A stretch of 64,000 bases of DNA from Actinomycetota bacterium (lineage in GTDB: Bacteria > Actinomycetota > Actinomycetes > Nanopelagicales > Nanopelagicaceae): assembly GCA_026393075.1 (NCBI GenBank), contig JAPLAW010000056.1, forward strand, positions 1 through 64,000, written 5' to 3'. A model generated the notes under the pieces. That model worked only from the letters and a program-made list of their open reading frames with translations, was not told where the DNA came from and did not search any database. Below, in pieces: positions 8,377 to 16,948 of the stretch (position 1 is its first letter; each line of letters begins with the position of its first letter). Made by a program: the position numbers and the translations under genes.

Positions 8377-9415
8377 TTCCAACACCTGGCCACAACTTAT
8401 AGAGACGCTAACCAAGGGGTTAGATCTCAGTTCAACCTCGGCTCAATGGGCAATGAATGAAATTTTGCAAGGTGAAACCGATATCGCACAAATTAAGGAT
8501 TTTCTTTTAGCGCTTAAAACTAAAGGCGAGACTGCCGAAGAAGTTAACGCTTTTGTCGCAGCGATGTATCAACACAGTGCTCCTATTAATATTGCCGAGC
8601 GAGCGGTAGACACCGTGGGCACGGGTGGCGATGGCTTCAACACAATCAACATCTCTACTACCGCCGCCATAGTTGCTGCAGCCGCAGGAGCAAAAGTTGT
8701 AAAGCATGGCAATCGAGCTGCCACCTCTAAATCCGGTTCAGCTGATTTGTTAGAAGCACTTGGCGTGAATATCGATTTAGTCGGCGAAGGCGTCGAAACC
8801 GTGTTTCGCGAAGTTGGAATTGGCTTTTGCTTTGCACCGAAATTTCATCCAGCCATGCGATTTGCCGCACCAGCCCGAAAAGAGTTGGGCGTTCCAACTA
8901 TTTTTAACATCCTGGGCCCGCTTGCTAATCCGGCTAAGCCGAAGGCAGCTGCAATTGGTGTGGCCAATGATCGGATGCATTTGCTGATGGCTCAAGTGCT
9001 ATCGGCTAAAGGCGTAGATGGATTTGTCTTTCGTGGTGATGATGGGCTTGATGAAATCTCACTTGCGACCACGACTTCAGTATTAACCATTGGGCAAGGC
9101 GAGGTCTCTTCAGATCTTATTGATCCAACTGAATTCGGAATTTCTAGAGCTCCGATAACTGATTTAGTTGGGGGAGATGCGCAGTTCAATGCAAATGTTT
9201 CTCGCGCCATTTTCAATGGCGAAGCTGGAGCACCTCGTGATGCAGTCGCACTAAATGCTGCAGCCGCAATAGCGGCCTATAAAGGCGAGTTTGCAAAATC
9301 TTTATCAGAGCGCATGCGAGATGGCTATACCGATGCGATCAAGGCGATTGATTCAGGAGCTGCATCAGAGCTGCTGGCAAACTGGATAACAGTAAGCCAA
9401 CGGTTAGCAAAGTAG
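8369..9415 (+). CDS. trpD: Anthranilate phosphoribosyltransferase (TrpD)
   Basis: Second step of tryptophan synthesis, joining anthranilate to PRPP to give phosphoribosyl-anthranilate. The 348 residues are of normal length. The glycine-rich PRPP loop V-G-T-G-G-D-G lies near residue 83, followed by N-I-S-T-T and K-H-G-N-R-A-A-T-S-K-S-G-S-A-D. The acidic Mg site D-D-G-L-D-E-I-S is also visible. It stands apart from the other trp genes and overlaps the receiver-like gene by eight bases. Its position near the cytochrome bc1 operon is common in actinobacteria. Confidence 0.97.
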   Translation: MSNSNTWPQLIETLTKGLDLSSTSAQWAMNEILQGETDIAQIKDFLLALKTKGETAEEVNAFVAAMYQHSAPINIAERAVDTVGTGGDGFNTINISTTAAIVAAAAGAKVVKHGNRAATSKSGSADLLEALGVNIDLVGEGVETVFREVGIGFCFAPKFHPAMRFAAPARKELGVPTIFNILGPLANPAKPKAAAIGVANDRMHLLMAQVLSAKGVDGFVFRGDDGLDEISLATTTSVLTIGQGEVSSDLIDPTEFGISRAPITDLVGGDAQFNANVSRAIFNGEAGAPRDAVALNAAAAIAAYKGEFAKSLSERMRDGYTDAIKAIDSGAASELLANWITVSQRLAK

Positions 9416-9431
9416 TTTTTTTAGAAATTTA

Positions 9432-10091
9432 TTAAATACTGTCTAACTCTTTATGAGTACGTATTGAAGATTTTCGGTTACTGAAATCTTTCAATTCTTC
9501 TAAGGTAGTTATTCCCAAATTTCCAACTCTGCCAATCAGAGCATGTAAAACATCGACTGTCGCAAGGGCATCATCAAGTGCGCGATGCGTCGGACTTACA
9601 GATGTGTTAAAGAACTCGGCAAGGGTGCCGAGTTTGCAGTTGACTACTTCATCCCGACCCAACACCTTTCGCGCTAATTTTGCAGTATCAATTACCGTGA
9701 ACTTCGGCCACTTGTATTCGCTGGCGGTAGCCGCAGCTTTCAAAAAACTTATATCAAAAGGTGCATTGTGGGCCACAAATACTGTCTCATTCTCGGCACC
9801 GAGAAATTCCAGCAGAATTGGAAAAACTTCAGCAATGCGAGGCGACGAGGAGACCATCGCATCATTGATGCCCGTAAGCTCGGTGATAAATGAGGGAATA
9901 GGTGTTCCGGGATTTACAAAAGTCTGAAACTTACCCAGTACTTCGCCACCACGAACTTTAACGGCACCTATCTCGGTGATGTTTGCGCCTAAATGCGGAG
10001 CGCCCCCTGAGGTTTCGAGGTCGAGCACCACAAATGTAGTTCGCACTAAAGGGCGACCTAAATCTTCGATGGTAGATTGCCAAGAATTCAT
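9432..10091 (-). CDS. DnaQ-like DEDDh 3'-5' exonuclease
   Basis: A 219-residue exonuclease of the DNA polymerase III epsilon family. Exo I is V-L-D-L-E-T-S-G, with catalytic Asp24 and Glu26. Exo II is H-N-A-P-F-D, and Exo III is H-R-A-L-D-D-A, giving the DEDDh set. No GIY-YIG or other domain is fused, unlike the longer actinobacterial proteins of this type. It may proofread or trim DNA ends; whether it associates with the polymerase cannot be told from sequence. It converges on trpD with 16 bases between stops. A TAGGAT hexamer nine bases before its ATG is a possible -10. Confidence 0.9.
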   Translation of the reverse strand: MNSWQSTIEDLGRPLVRTTFVVLDLETSGGAPHLGANITEIGAVKVRGGEVLGKFQTFVNPGTPIPSFITELTGINDAMVSSSPRIAEVFPILLEFLGAENETVFVAHNAPFDISFLKAAATASEYKWPKFTVIDTAKLARKVLGRDEVVNCKLGTLAEFFNTSVSPTHRALDDALATVDVLHALIGRVGNLGITTLEELKDFSNRKSSIRTHKELDSI

Positions 10092-10136
10092 AATGACTTG
10101 ATCCTAAATCTTCTATCTGACAGTGGGAAGCCGAGG

Positions 10137-10148
10137 TAGATTTCGAGC
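10137..10148 (+). promoter_or_regulatory. Leaderless-type -10 element of the esterase gene
   Basis: TAGATT (10137-10142) is followed by six bases and the ATG at 10149. No ribosome binding site is present. Confidence 0.5.
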
Positions 10149-10919
10149 ATGAGCGTAATAGGAGCCCCAGCTGGATTGTTAGCAGACTTTCAAGCCCCAG
10201 GCGATAAGAAGAATGGTCATATTGGCATTGTGCTTGTTCACGGATTCACTGGTTCGCCAGCGGCAATGCGCCCATGGGCAGAGTTTCTAAATGCTCGCGG
10301 ATACAGCGTTCGCGTCCCCTTGCTTCCTGGTCATGGCACAAAGCCGGCTGATCTAAATGAAGTTGAGTGGCAGGAATGGCCCAAAAAAGTAAAAGCGGAA
10401 ATATCTGAACTTCAAAAAACTTGCTCTCAGATATTTGTAACTGGACTCTCAATGGGTGGTGGCACAACTTTGAAAGTGGCCGCCGAACTAGGCGATCAGT
10501 TAAGCGGAATTATCTTGGTCAACCCAATGATCCATGTTCGAGGTATTTCACCCGAGTTAGCTTTTGCGATCTCTCGAATAATTAAGTTTGGCAAGAGCGT
10601 TGGCAATGACATTAAGCGCAAAGGGGTAACTGAATACAGTTATGACAAATTGCCTTACCGCGGTATTTATCAGCTGCTCACTATGTTGAAACTTACGCGT
10701 GCAGCCTTGCCATCAATTAAGGCACCGATGCAGTTATTTCATAGCGTCGATGATCACACGTTACCGGTTTCAAACACTGAGATTGTCATGCGCGAGATTG
10801 GTTCGGCTAATAAGTCGCGAATTGAACTGCTCAACAGCTTCCATGTTGCAACCATTGATCATGATAGCGAATTGATCTTTGCCAATTCCTTGACCTTTAT
10901 CGAGGGTTTAACGAAATAG
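10149..10919 (+). CDS. Alpha/beta hydrolase, carboxylesterase/monoacylglycerol-lipase type
   Basis: A 256-residue cytoplasmic serine hydrolase resembling the Est30/monoacylglycerol lipase group. The oxyanion motif is L-V-H-G-F-T-G-S near residue 29, and the nucleophile elbow is G-L-S-M-G-G with Ser101. The acid is probably Asp in H-S-V-D-D-H-T, and the catalytic His is in the last quarter (S-F-H-V-A-T-I-D-H-D). No signal peptide is seen. It is likely to cleave short to medium acyl esters; the natural substrate is unknown. The start is supported by the -10 element six bases upstream. The stop shares one base with the following GNAT start. Confidence 0.88.
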   Translation: MSVIGAPAGLLADFQAPGDKKNGHIGIVLVHGFTGSPAAMRPWAEFLNARGYSVRVPLLPGHGTKPADLNEVEWQEWPKKVKAEISELQKTCSQIFVTGLSMGGGTTLKVAAELGDQLSGIILVNPMIHVRGISPELAFAISRIIKFGKSVGNDIKRKGVTEYSYDKLPYRGIYQLLTMLKLTRAALPSIKAPMQLFHSVDDHTLPVSNTEIVMREIGSANKSRIELLNSFHVATIDHDSELIFANSLTFIEGLTK

Positions 10920-11404
10920 TGTCAATAACGTCGGATCTTGCTACCGCCGAAGAGACTGATCTTTTGCTAGAGCTCTGGCAACTGTACATGCAAGATCTAG
11001 CACGGTTCCGTAACTTAATTGTCGAGAACGATGGTAGATATCGAGATGATCGTCTGCGAACTTACTTGGCGTATGAAGAGCACTGGCCACTTGTCATCAG
11101 AAGCAATGGTGAGGTCGCTGGCTTTGCGCTAGTGCGTAAATCTAAACCCGATACTCACTTGATTGGCGAATTTTTTATAAGGCCAGAATTTCGACTTGCC
11201 GGGATTGGCGCGGCTGCAGTTGAGCAGATTCTGCAAAAGTTCAGTGGTAATTGGGAGATTCCGTTTCAAATTGAGAATCCGATAGCTGCCAGTTTTTGGC
11301 GTAAAACGATTCCAAAACTCGGTTACGAGGCAACCGAGTCGGTATCGGAATTCGCAGATGATCAAAAGATTTCATCAGATTGCTTGTTGATGTTTTCTAT
11401 TTGA
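10919..11404 (+). CDS. GNAT-family N-acetyltransferase
   Basis: A 161-residue acetyltransferase of the GNAT fold. The start is a GTG that overlaps the previous stop by one base. The central part has G-E-V-A-G-F-A-L-V (strand 4), the acetyl-CoA-binding turn with R-L-A-G-I-G-A-A-A-V (corresponding to the Q/R-x-x-G-x-G/A motif), and F-W-R-K-T-I-P-K-L-G-Y near the end. Domain identity is clear; the acceptor substrate cannot be deduced. It is coupled to the upstream esterase, so the two may belong to one pathway. Confidence 0.83.
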   Translation: MSITSDLATAEETDLLLELWQLYMQDLARFRNLIVENDGRYRDDRLRTYLAYEEHWPLVIRSNGEVAGFALVRKSKPDTHLIGEFFIRPEFRLAGIGAAAVEQILQKFSGNWEIPFQIENPIAASFWRKTIPKLGYEATESVSEFADDQKISSDCLLMFSI

Positions 11405-11406
11405 AA

Positions 11407-11418
11407 TAGTCTTCATTC
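11407..11418 (+). promoter_or_regulatory. Leaderless-type -10 element of the MFS gene
   Basis: TAGTCT (11407-11412) is followed by six bases and the ATG at 11419. It sits directly behind the GNAT stop codon. Confidence 0.5.
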
Positions 11419-12582
11419 ATGTTGACCGAAGTTCAGAAACGCGCGCGATTGGCAGTAACGGCAACCTTTATAACCAATGGCCTAGTCGTGGGCGCTTTCG
11501 TAGCAAGAATTCCAGATATCAAAAAAGCTCTCGATGTTTCTAATTCAACGCTCAGCCTGTGTTTGTTGGCCAGTTCGTTAGGGGTGTTTGCAGCTCTTCC
11601 AGTGGCCGGAAAACTTTGTGCGAAGTACGGGAGTTCGCCGGTTGCTTTTTATGCAACTTTAGCAATGGTGGTTGCTTGGACATTACAGAGTTTTACATTC
11701 TTCGCAGTATGGGCTTTTGCACTAACCGCGTTTTTTGCGGGCTACACCTTGGCGACGCAAGATGTAGCGATGAATTCACATGCAGTGACGCTCGAGCATC
11801 AAAGCTCACTCCGTTTAATGAGCGTTTTCCATGGCATGTTTTCAGTGGGTGGTTTCAGTGGTGGAATCCTGGGCGGACTTGCATCACAAATTGGAATTAG
11901 TTATCGGGTTCAGACAATTATTATCTGTGCAGCAATAACCATCATCGCTTTGCAAGTGCGAATGCTTTGGTTGCCAGGTTCTGATGATTCGCATGAATTA
12001 GAACCTGGTACCAAGATGCATCGGCCTGCCATCATTTGGTTATTTGGAATATTTGGTTTGTGTTCAACTATTGGTGAAGGTGCAGTCGGCGACTGGGGTG
12101 GGGTATTAACTCGCGAAACTTACGGCGCATCTCCATTTGTAAGTGCGATCCCGTACGTAGTTTTCTCGGCAACCATGATCATCGGCAGATTTTCCGGAGA
12201 TCGGTTAGCCACAAGATTCGGCGCCGCGAAAGTTTTAGCAAGTGGGGGATTGATCGCTTCAATCGGAATGTTCTCGGGATTACTTCTTAACTCGACTGCC
12301 GGCACAATATTTGGCTGGTTCTGGATGGGAACTGGACTTTCAGTTGCGATCCCACTTCTCTTTAGTGCTGCTGGTTCAATGGCTAGTAACAAATTTGCGG
12401 GCCAAATGGCACCAGCGCAAGCCGTGGCAATGGTTTCCGGTATTTCCTACTTCGGATTTATCGTAGGTCCACCATTTATCGGTTTTGTTTCAGATGCAAC
12501 AACACTTCGAACTGCGCTGTTTATCCCGGCGTTATTAGCTCTAGCTATTGTGGCAAGTGCGAGGTTTGCTAAGAGCGCCTAG
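11419..12582 (+). CDS. MFS transporter
   Basis: A 387-residue major facilitator protein with about twelve hydrophobic segments. The first helix pair is linked by a basic loop (G-K-L-C-A-K-Y-G-S), the position of MFS motif A. Helix 1 contains F-I-T-N-G-L-V-V-G-A-F-V-A-R-I-P-D-I-K, a pattern seen in the FucP/YbjJ-like group of sugar and drug transporters. Direction and substrate remain unknown. It appears to be transcribed from its own leaderless promoter. The helix count is judged by eye. Confidence 0.85.
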   Translation: MLTEVQKRARLAVTATFITNGLVVGAFVARIPDIKKALDVSNSTLSLCLLASSLGVFAALPVAGKLCAKYGSSPVAFYATLAMVVAWTLQSFTFFAVWAFALTAFFAGYTLATQDVAMNSHAVTLEHQSSLRLMSVFHGMFSVGGFSGGILGGLASQIGISYRVQTIIICAAITIIALQVRMLWLPGSDDSHELEPGTKMHRPAIIWLFGIFGLCSTIGEGAVGDWGGVLTRETYGASPFVSAIPYVVFSATMIIGRFSGDRLATRFGAAKVLASGGLIASIGMFSGLLLNSTAGTIFGWFWMGTGLSVAIPLLFSAAGSMASNKFAGQMAPAQAVAMVSGISYFGFIVGPPFIGFVSDATTLRTALFIPALLALAIVASARFAKSA

Positions 12583-12603
12583 CGTGACCCGCGGGACAAA
12601 AGG

Positions 12604-12615
12604 TATATTCCATGC
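12604..12615 (+). promoter_or_regulatory. Leaderless-type -10 element of the M3 peptidase gene
   Basis: TATATT (12604-12609), close to the TATAAT consensus, is followed by six bases and the ATG at 12616. No ribosome binding site is present. Confidence 0.55.
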
Positions 12616-14652
12616 ATGAGTACAAATCCATTCCTTTCCAAATCAACGTTGGCTTATGAACTTCCGCCATTTGCACTGATCCAAGAAGATCATTACCTCG
12701 ACGCGTTTTATCTGGGAATGAAGGAGCAGTTACAAGAAGTTGATGCCATCTTGGCTAATTCTGAAGTTAGTTTCGAAAATACTATTGAGGCGATGGAACG
12801 CAGTGGCGCGATTCTTACTCGCGTACTTAGTGTTTTTTATAATAAGTCATCAAGTGACACAAATGATCGAATCGATGCCATAGAAGCAGAGATCGCTCCG
12901 AAACTCGCGGCTCATTCAGATGCAATTCGGCTAAACCCACAACTCTTTGCGCGTATTAAGACACTCCGAGAAAACGCATCTGAACTAAATGAAGAACAGG
13001 CCTGGCTCGTAGAGCGCTACTTTAGAGATTTCGCCCATGCAGGTGCCGAGTTGAGTGAATCAAGTCGAGACCGAGTCAAGCAAATCAACGAAGAACTTTC
13101 ATCTCTGCAAACTCAATTTAGTAAAAAACTTTTGGCAGATACCAATGATTTAGCGGTTGTGGTTGAAAACGAGAGCGAACTTGATGGTTTATCGCCTAAT
13201 CAAATTGCAGCTTGTAAGGCTGCTGCTGAATCACGTGGGTTGAGTGATAAATGGTTAATTACAATTCTGAATTTCACGGGCCATCCACTCTTAAGTTCTT
13301 TGAAGAATCGGGTACTGCGCGAGAAGATCATGAATCAATCGCTTATTAAGGGCGGTCGCAATAACGAGAATGATACGAAGGAAGTTCTCCTCAGCATCGT
13401 AAAGTTGCGAGCCGAGAGGGCTAAATTATTTGGAGTTAAAACACACGCAGAATTCGTCCTGCAAGAACAAACCGCCGCTAATCCAGCTAATGTGCATTCT
13501 ATGTTGCGCAAGTTAGCGCCAGCAGCGGTTAAAAATGCCCAACGCGAAGGTCAAGATATTCAGGAGATCATTTCGCGGACAGAGTCCTATGAGTTAGCGA
13601 GTTGGGATTGGGGTTTCTACACCGAAAAAGTAAGAGCTGAGAAGTACTCGCTAGATACATCTGCGATGAAGCCGTACTTTGAGTTAGAGAACGTACTTAA
13701 GAATGGTGTTTTCTTCGCCGCTGAAAAACTCTATGGCTTAACCTTTATAGAGCGCCCCGACTTGGTGGCCTACCATCCGGAAGCACGGGTATTTGAAGTA
13801 TTCAATGAGGATGGATCGGCTGTGGGCTTATACATCGCAGACTTCTACACTCGTGACTCAAAGCGTGGTGGCGCTTGGATGAACTCTTTTGTTAGACAAA
13901 GCAAATTGCTCAAGCAGAGTCCGGTAGTTGTAAACAATATGAATGTTTCTAAACCACCAAAGGGCGAAGTAACCCTGCTTTCTTATGATGAGACAACAAC
14001 TCTTTTCCATGAATTCGGACATGCCATTCACGGCTTACTTTCAAATGTTACTTATCCTCGTGTTTCAGGCACGGCGGTACAAAGAGACTTCGTTGAGTTT
14101 CCATCGCAAGTAAACGAAATGTGGATCTTGTGGCCCGAGGTGTTAGATAACTACGCGATCCATTACCAAACGGGGGAGCGACTTCCACAAGAATGGGTCG
14201 AAAAGTTGCACGAGTCGTCAACATTTAACGAAGGTCATGCAACGACTAGCTATTTAGCTGCCGCAGTTCTTGATCTGGCTTGGCACTCACTTGAAGATAC
14301 TTCTAAGGTGTCTAGTGTTGAAGAATTTGAGGAGCAAGCTATTCGTGAATATGGCTTGCAATACGCTCCGGTACCTACGAGATATCGATCAACCTACTTT
14401 TCCCACATTTTTGCGGGTGGTTATTCAGCCGGGTATTACGGATATATCTGGAGTGAAGTTCTAGACGCAGACACGGTTGAGTGGTTTAAGGAGAACGGTG
14501 GTTTGACTCGTGAAAACGGCGATCACTTCCGAAACGCGTTGATGAGTCGTGGCGGATCTGTAGATTCGATGCAGATGTTCCGAGATTTCCGTGGTCGTGA
14601 TGCTCAAATCGAACCGCTACTTAGACGCAGAGGCTTAAATCAAGAAGCTTAA
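12616..14652 (+). CDS. M3-family zinc oligopeptidase (peptidyl-dipeptidase Dcp / oligopeptidase A type)
   Basis: A 678-residue cytoplasmic metallopeptidase that degrades short peptides. The zinc site H-E-F-G-H is at residues 465-469, followed by A-I-H-G. The third ligand Glu is expected about 26 residues later, in the F-V-E-F-P-S-Q-V-N-E-M segment. The substrate-binding E-G-H-A-T-T and the G-G-Y-S-A-G-Y-Y-G-Y-x-W-S motif near residue 600 are characteristic of the Dcp/PrlC group. Length is normal and no signal peptide is present. In a streamlined cell it probably recycles amino acids from imported or proteolytic peptides. It is followed by tRNA-Val on the other strand. Confidence 0.93.
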   Translation: MSTNPFLSKSTLAYELPPFALIQEDHYLDAFYLGMKEQLQEVDAILANSEVSFENTIEAMERSGAILTRVLSVFYNKSSSDTNDRIDAIEAEIAPKLAAHSDAIRLNPQLFARIKTLRENASELNEEQAWLVERYFRDFAHAGAELSESSRDRVKQINEELSSLQTQFSKKLLADTNDLAVVVENESELDGLSPNQIAACKAAAESRGLSDKWLITILNFTGHPLLSSLKNRVLREKIMNQSLIKGGRNNENDTKEVLLSIVKLRAERAKLFGVKTHAEFVLQEQTAANPANVHSMLRKLAPAAVKNAQREGQDIQEIISRTESYELASWDWGFYTEKVRAEKYSLDTSAMKPYFELENVLKNGVFFAAEKLYGLTFIERPDLVAYHPEARVFEVFNEDGSAVGLYIADFYTRDSKRGGAWMNSFVRQSKLLKQSPVVVNNMNVSKPPKGEVTLLSYDETTTLFHEFGHAIHGLLSNVTYPRVSGTAVQRDFVEFPSQVNEMWILWPEVLDNYAIHYQTGERLPQEWVEKLHESSTFNEGHATTSYLAAAVLDLAWHSLEDTSKVSSVEEFEEQAIREYGLQYAPVPTRYRSTYFSHIFAGGYSAGYYGYIWSEVLDADTVEWFKENGGLTRENGDHFRNALMSRGGSVDSMQMFRDFRGRDAQIEPLLRRRGLNQEA

Positions 14653-14680
14653 GTTTTTTGTAAGGGTTATCTAATAGCTG

Positions 14681-14755
14681 TGGTGGACGATACTGGGATC
14701 GAACCAGTGACCCCTTCCATGTCAAGGAAGTGCGCTACCGCTGCGCCAATCGTCC
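14681..14755 (-). tRNA. tRNA-Val (anticodon GAC)
   Basis: On the minus strand the acceptor stem pairs GGACGAT (14755-14749) with ATCGTCC (14691-14685). The discriminator is A and CCA is encoded (14683-14681). The anticodon stem CTTCC/GGAAG encloses the loop TTGACAT with anticodon GAC, and the T arm contains GGTTCGATCC. It forms the left border of the polysaccharide island. In many actinobacteria this tRNA is found next to tRNA-Gly(GCC) and tRNA-Cys(GCA), which here lie 18 kb away on the same strand. Confidence 0.95.
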
Positions 14756-14801
14756 GTGGGTTTAGCGAATATTACCCCAGATGCCCAGTACTTTGAAACT
14801 G

Positions 14802-15839
14802 TTAATACTTAAGTAAAAGCGCCCTTGCCAGCGATGGCGTGAGCCAATTTACATAAGTTGCAGTGAAATGCCACTGATCAAAATAGACCAGCTTGTTATC
14901 AATGATTGCCGGACACATGTAGGCATCGCATGCCCATGCGACGGTATCGATGAAAGTACCTTTAACGGCGGTCGTAGCTGCCTGTTCGATCTTATTGATC
15001 GCGTTGTTGTCTGCCTTAGTGCGTACCGATGCGCAGATGCTTATCGTTGAACCAGGCTTACTAACACAATTTATGGAGTCAGTTGTCATGCTTGGGTTAT
15101 TACCGATCACAACTAACTTCTTGGTATAGGAATTTAAGTTAGCTATCGCCTTAGGGAATTCCTTTTCCCATAAAGTTTCAGTATCAAAATCTGATTTCGC
15201 TCCATCTACTACCGCTGGTTTCCATTGATCTGTAACAATCAAAAGGTCTGGCTTAGAACTTTTTATTTTAGGTAAAACTAGCTGTTGCCATTGCTGACAT
15301 TCAGTAAATGGACGATTGAGTTGGTATGACCAAACCGGAGCTTCAATAAGAGGGCAAGCTAACTTCGCATAAAGCTCAACACGGTATCCATTCTTCTTCG
15401 CTATTACATCTATTGCGGGCATCCACATCGAAGCATGTGAATCACCGTACAAAACGATTAGTTTTGATCCGGTTGGATCTCCACCAAGGCAACTTGGTAC
15501 TCGGACTTCAGCAAAATCAATTGAGCAGGGATTACTTTCCTTCAGCCACTCGCTTTTATCTGTTCGGGCGCTGGTCAAACTAGGTGATAAATTCGCAGGC
15601 AGCTTGGTAATTTGCATAGCAACTGAAATTGCTGCTGCAACTTGATCAACAACCGGTGCAGGGTTCTTAACCCAAATCAATTTCTTTTTCACTAACTGGC
15701 AGGTGTATTTCTCTTTTGAAATAGTGGTCACCGTGCCGGCCTTCGGACAGGCACCACCTGGTTTATTTGTAGCTCCCTGGGCTACAACCGGAGAAGTAAA
15801 GAAGAGCGCAAATAGAAGAATTCGGGCGATTAGTTTCAT
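14802..15839 (-). CDS. Secreted SGNH-hydrolase-type protein, partner of the adjacent acyltransferase
   Basis: A 345-residue exported protein. It has an N-terminal signal peptide (about 1-23), a short Cys-containing domain (C-P-K-A-G...Y-T-C-Q-L with K-K-L-I-W-V, residues about 30-60), then an SGNH domain. Block I is Y-G-D-S-H-A-S with Ser134, and the C-terminal catalytic pair is Asp321 and His324 in F-D-Q-W-H-F. This domain is usually fused to the C-terminus of OafA-type acyltransferases; here it is a separate gene starting 2 bases after one. It probably transfers or removes acetyl groups on an extracellular glycan. It is the last gene of the mannan operon. Confidence 0.85.
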   Translation of the reverse strand: MKLIARILLFALFFTSPVVAQGATNKPGGACPKAGTVTTISKEKYTCQLVKKKLIWVKNPAPVVDQVAAAISVAMQITKLPANLSPSLTSARTDKSEWLKESNPCSIDFAEVRVPSCLGGDPTGSKLIVLYGDSHASMWMPAIDVIAKKNGYRVELYAKLACPLIEAPVWSYQLNRPFTECQQWQQLVLPKIKSSKPDLLIVTDQWKPAVVDGAKSDFDTETLWEKEFPKAIANLNSYTKKLVVIGNNPSMTTDSINCVSKPGSTISICASVRTKADNNAINKIEQAATTAVKGTFIDTVAWACDAYMCPAIIDNKLVYFDQWHFTATYVNWLTPSLARALLLKY

Positions 15840-15841
15840 GG

Positions 15842-16948
15842 TTAACCTTTCACAAGTAGATAGCTGGCTAAGACGCTAAGAGTTATGGCTGTGGTTCCTG
15901 AAATTGCGGTAACTCCAGGGTGTTGAACAAGGTACTTATTGAATCGGATCGGATTCTCAAATAAATGGTGGGTAGATATTGCCAAAACAAAAGTGATAAA
16001 TAGCAGTGAGATCAATTCACCTGTAGCAAGCGGTGTATTCGCTAACTGGCGGTGCAATTCGATAACTGGCCAATGCCAGAGATAAAGCACAAACGAGAGA
16101 TCGCCGATGTAGTGCATTACCCGATTACCTAGAAAGAACTGCAGATTCGCGTTAGAAACATTAAGTAAGGCAACTACGGCTAGCAGTGCGGGAGCGACCA
16201 TAGGGCCTGGCACCTGGTCAGTTGAACCAACAAAAAATAGTGAGGCCAGGATGATTAAGAATGCGACCCACTGTAAAATATGTGGCCAGGCTCTAGCGCC
16301 AGTTATCGCAATTAAGGCACCGATACTTAATTCCCAAATTCGGGTCTGGGTCGCAAAATAGGTAAGCGTTCTCTCAATTATGAATATCGAACTAAACGAA
16401 AATACTGCTAGAGCCGACAAAATAGTTAAGAGAATCTTTTTCGAATGAGTCTTGGAAAGTAGAACTAGGAGCAGAAGCGCAATAGGCCAAACAATGTAGA
16501 ACTGTTCCTCGACAGCTAATGACCAATAGTGCTGCAGAAGTGGTGATGTGGCACCTTGGCCAAAGTAATCAACTTTTAGAGAGTTGAAATGAGAGTTTGC
16601 GATGAATAGTGTCGACCAACGCCCATCTCGCAAAGTTTCGTTTCCGATAACCGGACCGAGATGCTTAAAGGCTAATCCGACCGATACCCAGATAACTAAT
16701 AACGCTGACGGCAGAATTCTTCGGATTCGACGGGAGTAGAAATTCAACAGATTTCGACCCAATTGCCCGTTCGATGAAAGTTCAACCAATTGCCCGGTGA
16801 TTAGATAACCCGAGAGTACGAAAAAGATATCTACTCCGAGAAAGCCGCCGGGCATGAAATCTGCGAAGAGATGGTTAGTGATTACGGCTAGTACAGCCAA
16901 GGCGCGCAGGCCTTGAATCTCACGACGATGTGAGAGTTTCGTGGCCAT
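15842..16948 (-). CDS. Acyltransferase-3 family membrane O-acyltransferase (OafA/YrhL type)
   Basis: A 368-residue polytopic membrane protein of the acyltransferase-3 family, which moves acetyl groups from cytoplasmic acetyl-CoA across the membrane onto glycans or peptidoglycan. The family hallmarks are at the N-terminus: R-E-I-Q-G-L-R-A-L-A-V near residue 9, the F-x-P-G-G-F-L-G-V-D-I-F-F-V-L-S-G-Y-L-I segment, and R-R-I-R-R-I-L-P. About ten helices follow, with Y-W-S-L-A-V-E-E-Q-F-Y near residue 140. It ends without the SGNH domain usually fused to such proteins, and that function is encoded by the next gene. It overlaps the GH28 gene by one base. Confidence 0.92.
   Translation of the reverse strand: MATKLSHRREIQGLRALAVLAVITNHLFADFMPGGFLGVDIFFVLSGYLITGQLVELSSNGQLGRNLLNFYSRRIRRILPSALLVIWVSVGLAFKHLGPVIGNETLRDGRWSTLFIANSHFNSLKVDYFGQGATSPLLQHYWSLAVEEQFYIVWPIALLLLVLLSKTHSKKILLTILSALAVFSFSSIFIIERTLTYFATQTRIWELSIGALIAITGARAWPHILQWVAFLIILASLFFVGSTDQVPGPMVAPALLAVVALLNVSNANLQFFLGNRVMHYIGDLSFVLYLWHWPVIELHRQLANTPLATGELISLLFITFVLAISTHHLFENPIRFNKYLVQHPGVTAISGTTAITLSVLASYLLVKG

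Noticed and set aside
14681..14755. tRNA-Val as a phage-type attachment site
   Set aside because: No integrase gene and no repeat of the tRNA 3' end are visible at the other border of the island.
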